Source: Neobacillus drentensis NBRC 102427
Lineage (GTDB): Bacteria > Bacillota > Bacilli > Bacillales > Cytobacillaceae
Assembly (NCBI RefSeq): GCF_001591445.1
Contig: NZ_BCUX01000051.1
Span: 1 to 36,173, forward strand
Reading direction: 5' to 3'
DNA length: 36,173 nucleotides
The position numbers were made by a program, and so were the translations under genes. The notes under the pieces are model-generated. The model was not told the origin of the DNA and did no database searches. It saw only the letters and a program-made list of their open reading frames with translations. Shown here one piece after another: positions 31,941 to 36,173 of this stretch; the stretch's first letter is position 1, and each line of letters starts with the position of its first letter.

Positions 31941-33437
31941 TTATCCAGCATGGATCATTTTTTCATAGAGGTTTAAAATCATTTGCCCGTAGGTTGTACC
32001 TGGAACAGCCCATTTTCCGTTTAAAGCGGTCCATGTTGGAGCAGAACCTCTGTCGACAAGTTGAAAGCGGGGATCAACTAATGGATATTGATTGGGTAGT
32101 GGTTTAGTTGTGGCATACGCGTACAGGTGCTGAAGCTGGGCAAGGACCCCTTCTTCTTCATTTTTAAAGCTTGCGCCACGCGTCTCTCCTCCAGTTGCTC
32201 CAATTCCTGCGTAGTTGTTCTGTCCAGGATTAACGACTCCGGTAAACCGAAAATAGTCTGTTTCGTGGATGGCTTGTGCAAAGGCGACATCCCCTCTAAT
32301 GCCGTAATATTTCCCGTACGTTTGATAAAATTGACCTAATTCCGGGGCGTTAGGATTGACCTTTTTCACAAATTGATCCATCTGTTCTGGAGATAGGAAG
32401 GTCGGTCCTAAAATGGTAAACTGGCCTGGGTTCGCTATGATTGGGGTATCTTTTGGACTGTTGCTTGGTGTAGTATTTGTGCTCGTGCTGGTACTTGTGC
32501 TTGAACTCGTGCTTGTGGTGGGTTTTGCCGTCGCTGGATTACTGGTGCTAGTCACAGGTTTTTGGGTGACTGATTTAGTTGTCGTTGTACTAGTCTTTTC
32601 AGTAATAATAAATGCATCATCATATCCCGCTTTTTCAATTTCCTTGAGACGTTTTTCTGCATTGGCGTTGGTTGTATAGGATGCGACTTTCACTCGGTAC
32701 CAAGTGTCCCCCGATATTTTTGTAGAAACGATTGATGATTTAATGCTTTTATTCTTTAATTCTGCGACCCTGTCTTGTGCATTTTCCTTGGATTTATAGG
32801 AGCCTACATAAACCGTATAGACTGTTTTTGTCGTGGTTTGAGTTGTTTTGGGTGTGGTCGTTGTTGTTTTCGGTGTTTCCTTCGTTGCTTTGCGTTTCAG
32901 ATTAAAGGCTTTGGCAATCCCATTGACGTGACCTTGGGCAACTCTTTGCTGCCAGGAAGAATCCTTCATCAGTTCGGCATCATGTTTATTGCTGATAAAG
33001 CCGTTTTCCGTTAGGAGTGACGGCATTTTGGTTTCCCTGATTACATGGAAATTCGCCTTTTTTTGTCCGCGGTCCTTCAGTTGATTCACCTTAATAACTT
33101 CGCTATGGATGATATCTTGGTATTTTGAAGCTTTACTTGAATCAGTTAACCCGTTGTAAATAAAATCCTCATATCCTTGGGCGGAACTGTCAGCAGAGTT
33201 GATGTGAATAGCCAGGAAAAAGTCTGCATTCCAGGCGTTGGCGGCACTTGAGCGCTGGGATAAGCTTTGGGTGGTATCGCTTGTACGACTCATCTTTACT
33301 TGAACATTTTCATAATCGTTTAGTATGATCGTTCGTATTTTAAGTGCAATTGCTAAGGTAATATCTTTTTCATTCAGCCCATTCCCTTGGGCGCCGGGAT
33401 CTACACCACCATGCCCTGGGTCTAAATATAGCTTCAT
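31941..33437 (-). CDS. Modular autolysin: amidase_3, SPOR and glucosaminidase-like domain
   Basis: The 498-aa protein begins without a signal peptide (MKLYLDPGHGGVDPGAQGNG). Domains in order: N-acetylmuramoyl-L-alanine amidase (1-176; zinc His in DPGHGG and AIHINS, catalytic Glu in LLTENGF), a Thr/Lys linker, a SPOR domain (about 205-282), a Ser/Thr linker (about 284-330) and a glucosaminidase-like domain (about 345-498; VAFAQAIHETDYFRFTGVV has the likely catalytic Glu). The amidase part is a close paralogue of the gene at 33701 and resembles B. subtilis CwlC. Like CwlC it may act when the mother cell lyses. The RBS GGAGGGG lies 6 nt before the ATG. Confidence 0.88.
   Translation of the reverse strand: MKLYLDPGHGGVDPGAQGNGLNEKDITLAIALKIRTIILNDYENVQVKMSRTSDTTQSLSQRSSAANAWNADFFLAIHINSADSSAQGYEDFIYNGLTDSSKASKYQDIIHSEVIKVNQLKDRGQKKANFHVIRETKMPSLLTENGFISNKHDAELMKDSSWQQRVAQGHVNGIAKAFNLKRKATKETPKTTTTTPKTTQTTTKTVYTVYVGSYKSKENAQDRVAELKNKSIKSSIVSTKISGDTWYRVKVASYTTNANAEKRLKEIEKAGYDDAFIITEKTSTTTTKSVTQKPVTSTSNPATAKPTTSTSSSTSTSTSTNTTPSNSPKDTPIIANPGQFTILGPTFLSPEQMDQFVKKVNPNAPELGQFYQTYGKYYGIRGDVAFAQAIHETDYFRFTGVVNPGQNNYAGIGATGGETRGASFKNEEEGVLAQLQHLYAYATTKPLPNQYPLVDPRFQLVDRGSAPTWTALNGKWAVPGTTYGQMILNLYEKMIHAG
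32466..32522 (-). repeat. Simple-sequence repeat in the Ser/Thr linker of the autolysin
   Basis: The DNA is a run of imperfect GTGCTT/GTACTT/GTGCTG hexamers encoding alternating Ser-Thr. It is prone to slippage, so linker length may vary between strains. Confidence 0.6.
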
Positions 33438-33474
33438 ACTTTCCCCTCCATTTCTTTTAAAATACGCTCAAATA

Positions 33475-33483
33475 TATCTTATG
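33475..33483 (-). promoter_or_regulatory. Possible sporulation-type -10 element of the autolysin gene
   Basis: On the minus strand CATAAGATA matches the sigma-K -10 pattern CATANNNTA, 38 nt before the start. The AC of the -35 element is at 14 nt rather than the usual 16-17, so this is tentative. Confidence 0.3.
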
Positions 33484-33524
33484 TTAAATCCAGTCCAGTG
33501 GACTCTATCAGAATCACTAAACAA

Positions 33525-33583
33525 GGAAAACCCTCCCAAAGCCCCCCTTTTGTTCATTAATAGGAGGTTCTTGGGTGAGGGTT
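33525..33583 (-). terminator. Terminator of the cwlC-like gene
   Basis: AACCCTC-CCAA (33529-33539) pairs with TTGG-GAGGGTT (33571-33583) around a long loop. On the minus strand it is followed by TTTTCC. Confidence 0.4.
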
Positions 33584-33613
33584 GTCCTTTTGGGGCGGAC
33601 GAGTGTACATGAG

Positions 33614-33685
33614 TGGTGCCTGACACCATAAGTTGACACCATAATTGGCGTCATAACTAAAACCATAACTGCCACCATGAAATTC
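33614..33685. repeat. GTGTCAGGCACC repeat copy 2 with degenerate ACCATAA repeats
   Basis: TGGTGCCTGACACCA (33614-33628) is followed by roughly 12-13-nt degenerate units carrying ACCATAA, GTCATAA, ACCATAA and ACCATGA up to 33685. The stretch lies between the stop of the cwlC-like gene and its terminator. Confidence 0.55.
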
Positions 33686-33700
33686 ACTTAGAATACTTGC

Positions 33701-34519
33701 TTAATCTGCAACAAGGAAGGCGTCTTTGATACCGGCTTTTTTTACTTCGGTTAAGCGGTCTTCGGCATTTTCTCGGCTGGAGAAGGCTCCTGCTTGGACT
33801 CGGTACCATGTTTCTCCAGAGATTTTTGTGGTATCAACGAATGATTCGATGCCTTTCGATTTAAGTTGGTCTACTCGCTCATCGGCATTTTCTTTCGATT
33901 TGAAGGAACCGGCAATAACTTTGAAAAGAGTTCCGGAATCTGGATTATCAGGTTTCGGGGGCTCAATTGGCTTACGTTTGAGGCCAAAGGCTTTGGCAAT
34001 ACCATTGACGTGACCTTGTGCTACTTTTTGTATCCATGATGATTGTTTCATTAATGCGGCGTCATGGTCATTACTGATAAAGCCATTTTCCGATAAGAGT
34101 GCTGGCATTTCTGATTCACGTAACACATGGAAGTTCGCCTTTTTCTGGCCGCGCTCTTGCAGTTGATTTACTTTCATAACTTCGGCATGGATAATATCTT
34201 GGTATTGGGCTGCTTTTGAACTGTTAGATAAGCCATTGTAAATATAGTCCTCGTACCCAAGTGCTGAGCTTGGGCCGGAATTGATGTGAATGGCCAAGAA
34301 AAAATCTGCCCCCCAAGCATTCGCCTCACTGGAACGCTGACTTAAGCTTATTGTTGTATCGCTGCTCCGACTCATTTTTACATTAATGTTCTCATAATCA
34401 TTTTGTAAAATGGACCGTATTTTTAGCGCGATAGCTAATGTTACATCTTTTTCATCCAATCCATGACCTTGAGCCCCAGGGTCTTGTCCGCCATGGCCTG
34501 GATCTAAATAAAGCTTCAT
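33701..34519 (-). CDS. cwlC: CwlC-like N-acetylmuramoyl-L-alanine amidase with SPOR domain
   Basis: The 272-aa protein has an amidase_3 domain (LYLDPGHGGQDPGAQGHG; FFLAIHINSG; LLSENGF) and a C-terminal SPOR region (about 195-272; LFKVIAGSFKSKENADERVD, then WYRVQAGAFSSRENAEDRL). It has no signal peptide. B. subtilis CwlC has the same layout and lyses the mother-cell wall late in sporulation. ATG 34519 follows GGAG by 8 nt; GTG 34528 is less likely. It is the probable source or sister of the longer gene at 31941. Confidence 0.87.
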   Translation of the reverse strand: MKLYLDPGHGGQDPGAQGHGLDEKDVTLAIALKIRSILQNDYENINVKMSRSSDTTISLSQRSSEANAWGADFFLAIHINSGPSSALGYEDYIYNGLSNSSKAAQYQDIIHAEVMKVNQLQERGQKKANFHVLRESEMPALLSENGFISNDHDAALMKQSSWIQKVAQGHVNGIAKAFGLKRKPIEPPKPDNPDSGTLFKVIAGSFKSKENADERVDQLKSKGIESFVDTTKISGETWYRVQAGAFSSRENAEDRLTEVKKAGIKDAFLVAD

Positions 34520-34556
34520 TTTATCCACTCCATTTCTAAAAATTGATTATATATAC

Positions 34557-34564
34557 ATATTATG
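34557..34564 (-). promoter_or_regulatory. Possible sporulation-type -10 element of cwlC
   Basis: CATAATAT on the minus strand resembles the sigma-E -10 (CATACAHT) or part of a sigma-K -10, 38 nt before the ATG. No -35 is clear. Confidence 0.3.
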
Positions 34565-34643
34565 TGACTGTGGACAAACATGTGCAGATACTTGTCTCGG
34601 TATATTGATGGTTAAGGGGATGGATGTCACCAACGGTAAAGTT

Positions 34644-34690
34644 TCTTTGTTACCGAGAGGGCTGATGAATGGTTGTCTGGGTAACAAAGA
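34644..34690. repeat. Inverted repeat capping the 52-bp array
   Basis: TCTTTGTTACC (34644-34654) is the exact reverse complement of GGTAACAAAGA (34680-34690), the opening of the first 52-bp unit, so the left edge of the array can form an 11-bp stem. Confidence 0.7.
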
Positions 34691-34960
34691 GAGTCTCTAA
34701 ATGACCGAACTCTCATCGTCAGCGAACTTTGGGTAAGAAAGAGAGCCTTTAAGTGACCGAGCCCTCATCGCAAGCGCTCATTGGGTAAGAAAGAGAGCCT
34801 TTAAATGACCGAACCCTCATCGCAAGCGCTCATTGGGTAAGAAAGAGAGCCTTTAAATGACCGAGCCCTCATCCGCAGCGAGCTTTGGGTAAGAAAGAGA
34901 GCCTTCAAATGACCCAACCCCCATCGTAAGCGAGCTTTGGGTAACAAAGAACCCCCCTCG
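34679..34960. repeat. 52-bp tandem repeat array, five full units plus a part
   Basis: Units start at 34679, 34731, 34783, 34835, 34887 and 34939, exactly 52 bp apart. Each begins GGGTAA(G/C)AAAGAGAG, then CCTTTAAATGACC, CCCTCATC, GCAAGCG and ends in (T)CATT or GCTTT. The third and fourth units are nearly identical. No spacers unique to each unit exist, so it is not a CRISPR. The 468-nt gap 34520-34987 holds this array, its capping inverted repeat and a terminator; no gene is seen. Confidence 0.92.
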
Positions 34961-34979
34961 CCACTTCGGCCAGGGGTTG
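34949..34979 (-). terminator. Terminator of the YvrJ-ending operon
   Basis: AACCCC and GCC (34950-34962) pair with GGC and GGGGTT (34968-34978). On the minus strand it directly follows the YvrJ gene and leads into TTCTTTG. Confidence 0.65.
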
Positions 34980-34987
34980 TCCTGCAA

Positions 34988-35131
34988 TTATACCCGTTCC
35001 TTCATCCGGTCGGGGAGATTCTGAATCGAGGTGACGACCATATCTAGCTTTGATTCAATCCGGTAAAGCAGATAAAGAGTTACTACGATCGGGAATCCAA
35101 CCTCGCTGATGATCGGAATCAATTGTTCCAC
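34988..35131 (-). CDS. YvrJ family small protein
   Basis: A 47-aa protein starting at GTG 35131, with GGAGGTG 6 nt upstream. It begins MEQLIPIISEVGFPIVVTLY, a short hydrophobic helix, then a basic/amphipathic tail (RIESKLDMVVTSIQNLPDRM). This is the YvrJ family, of unknown function, often found beside DUF1659 and DUF2922 genes. It is the third gene of the operon; the first copy of the pair (20759-21236) lacks it. Confidence 0.88.
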   Translation of the reverse strand: MEQLIPIISEVGFPIVVTLYLLYRIESKLDMVVTSIQNLPDRMKERV

Positions 35132-35189
35132 ACTGTTCACCTCCTTTTTAAAAAAAGGCCGTCCCTAAGGGGAATCGGCCTCTTCGTTA

Positions 35190-35408
35190 TTAAACTAGTT
35201 CATAGTCCGTCACATTACGGTCAATGACGCGTGCCCCTTTAGCAACAACAAGCTTCCCACTTGCTGTTGTAAAAATATCAGCAGCAATAATTTGCGTCAT
35301 CGATTGCTTGATGACGGCCTCATCAATCGGTTCTTTTGGATTTTCGACTGATAAACTGGCGGTCTTGCCCATCTCCGTCCCAAATTGCAATTCTAAGATT
35401 TTTGCCAT
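35190..35408 (-). CDS. DUF2922 family protein (copy 2)
   Basis: 72 aa, starting at ATG 35408 after GGAGGTG (6-nt spacing). LELQFGTEMGKTASLSVENP to VTDYELV is almost the same as copy 1 at 20759. A longer start at 35417 (GTG) overlaps the RBS. Function unknown. It is the second gene of the DUF1659-DUF2922-YvrJ operon. Confidence 0.87.
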   Translation of the reverse strand: MAKILELQFGTEMGKTASLSVENPKEPIDEAVIKQSMTQIIAADIFTTASGKLVVAKGARVIDRNVTDYELV

Positions 35409-35447
35409 AGATCTCACCTCCCATCGCTTGACTATTTTGCAATATCA

Positions 35448-35666
35448 TTACGCTAAAATTTCTGTGCTGTCATTTCGTTCCACTTTGTTCAGCATGTCCT
35501 TGCACAGAACAGTAATCGCTTGCGATGCTTGAAATAACTGTTCAACCGTTGCTTCTTTTTTAACATTGCTAAACGTTTTTGCTCTTAGGATGGGTGCACC
35601 CTTTTCATCCACGCCCACCTCAAAGACCAAACGAAGCTTTGTTCCTTCTAGTAATGCTTGTGCCAT
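35448..35666 (-). CDS. DUF1659 family protein (copy 2)
   Basis: 72 aa, starting at ATG 35666 with GAAAGGAGGTGG upstream. LLEGTKLRLVFEVGVDEKGA and AKTFSNVKKEATVEQLFQAS match copy 1 at 21018. It is the first gene of the operon. An upstream in-frame start at 35720 would run through the RBS and conserved leader, so it is not used. Confidence 0.87.
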   Translation of the reverse strand: MAQALLEGTKLRLVFEVGVDEKGAPILRAKTFSNVKKEATVEQLFQASQAITVLCKDMLNKVERNDSTEILA

Positions 35667-35667
35667 G

Positions 35668-35725
35668 ATCAACCACCTCCTTTCACCCTTTATATAGAAA
35701 AAAGTCAGCAAAAAGGACATGGTAA
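35668..35725 (-). promoter_or_regulatory. Conserved leader/promoter of DUF1659 copy 2
   Basis: On the minus strand GTCCTTTTTGCTGACTT, TTCT and TATATAAA precede GAAAGGAGGTGG. It agrees with the leader of copy 1 at nearly every base, so the duplication included the control region. Confidence 0.5.
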
Positions 35726-35803
35726 AAGAAAATAATTTAAATAAAGTTGATTAATGCTATACTTGGGGAACGGCTTTGGTTTCTGAAAGGAGTTAACAAT
35801 CTA

Positions 35804-35995
35804 ATGAAGTATTTGAAATCACAAATGCAGCAGTTAATTAAGGAAAATAAAGAATTGCATACGCGCTTAAAAGAGTTGAAGGTAGAACACGGACTCGAGA
35901 AAAACACGGCCCTAAAGGCTTTATACCATTCAGAAGTTGCGGATGGCGGGAAGTATATGACAGCGTACCAAGCACTTGACCTTCCTAAAAAATAG
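35804..35995 (+). CDS. Small coiled-coil protein of unknown function
   Basis: The 63-aa product begins MKYLKSQMQQLIKENKELHT, with heptad spacing over residues 1-35, then a short tail ending ALDLPKK. No family is recognised. AAAGGAG lies 11 nt before the ATG 35804, and a strong terminator follows at once. A longer frame from 35747 lacks an RBS. It is divergent from the DUF1659 operon. Confidence 0.65.
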   Translation: MKYLKSQMQQLIKENKELHTRLKELKVEHGLEKNTALKALYHSEVADGGKYMTAYQALDLPKK

Positions 35996-36001
35996 GTGAT
36001 A

Positions 36002-36040
36002 AAAAAGAGTGTCAGGCACCCGGTGCCTGACACTCTTTTT
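36002..36040. terminator. Perfect palindromic bidirectional terminator
   Basis: AAAAAGAGTGTCAGGCACC (36002-36020) and its exact complement (36022-36040) form a 19-bp stem with a one-base centre and Ts on both strands. Both arms are copies of the GTGTCAGGCACC repeat. Downstream (36041-36173) no gene is seen; an inverted repeat ACGTTACC/GGTAACGT lies at 36071-36111. Confidence 0.92.
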
Positions 36041-36173
36041 GAATCATTACATTTTTGGTCAAGTAGCTCTACGTTACCTGAATCTTAACTTCCTCAAGGT
36101 TACGGTAACGTAAAAGAGGATCCGCACCTATCTGTTGGAGACGGTAGGTTAATCACCCGAGCTAATAAATAGA

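Noticed and set aside
34679..34960. CRISPR-like array of evenly spaced repeats
   Set aside because: The whole 52-bp unit is repeated; there are no unique spacers and no cas genes.
36069..36152. Minus-strand open stretch of 27 codons that reads like protein (GADPLLRYRNLEEVK)
   Set aside because: A stop lies just upstream in frame and no start codon or RBS is present; too short to support.

Overview
The window looks like chromosomal DNA of a motile, spore-forming Bacillaceae (Bacillus/Neobacillus-like). The evidence is moderate to low GC, strong GGAGG ribosome binding sites, frequent TTG/GTG starts, a Bacillus-type order of flagellar genes, an frl fructosamine operon, CwlC-type sporulation amidases and DUF1659/DUF2922/YvrJ miniproteins. 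No 16S gene or other species marker is present, so the genus is an inference.

Positions 1-18560 are a flagellar region. It opens with fliD-fliT-fliS behind a sigma-D-like promoter and closes with a strong terminator. A long leader with a c-di-GMP-I (GEMM-I) riboswitch and its own terminator follows. Then comes one long operon: flgB-flgC-fliE-fliF-fliG-fliH-fliI-fliJ-fliN-fliO-fliP-fliQ-fliR-flhB-flhA-flhF-flhG-sigD. These genes encode the rod base, MS ring, rotor, export ATPase, export gate, the SRP-like and MinD-like placement factors and the flagellar sigma factor. The block found in B. subtilis between fliJ and fliP (fliK, flgD, flgE, fliL, fliM, cheY) and the cheB-cheD genes before sigD are absent. 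Downstream lies a PilZ-like gene whose upstream DNA carries the same TCAACG-N14-GCCGTTA element as fliD.

Positions 18600-22000 hold a preQ1-I riboswitch with queF, a small acidic protein, a membrane-anchored pseudokinase-like protein, a DUF2922/DUF1659 gene pair on the minus strand and a one-TM secreted-domain protein. Several rho-independent terminators and a 21-bp-period CCGCCAG repeat lie between them.

Positions 22000-30700 are an Amadori-product (fructosamine) uptake and breakdown locus: frlR (GntR/HutC repressor), frlD (kinase), frlO-frlN-frlM (ABC importer without its ATPase), a doubtful small ORF, frlB (deglycase) and two further FrlB-like SIS-domain paralogues. Three copies of the palindrome ATGGTATATACCA(T/A) mark probable FrlR operators, and a catabolite-response element lies upstream of frlR.

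Positions 30800-34530 carry cell-wall enzymes: a secreted L,D-transpeptidase and two minus-strand CwlC-like amidases without signal peptides, one fused to a glucosaminidase-like domain. Positions 34640-34980 hold a 52-bp tandem repeat array. The window ends with a second DUF1659-DUF2922 pair plus a YvrJ gene, a small coiled-coil protein and a perfectly palindromic terminator built from the GTGTCAGGCACC repeat, which occurs three times here.
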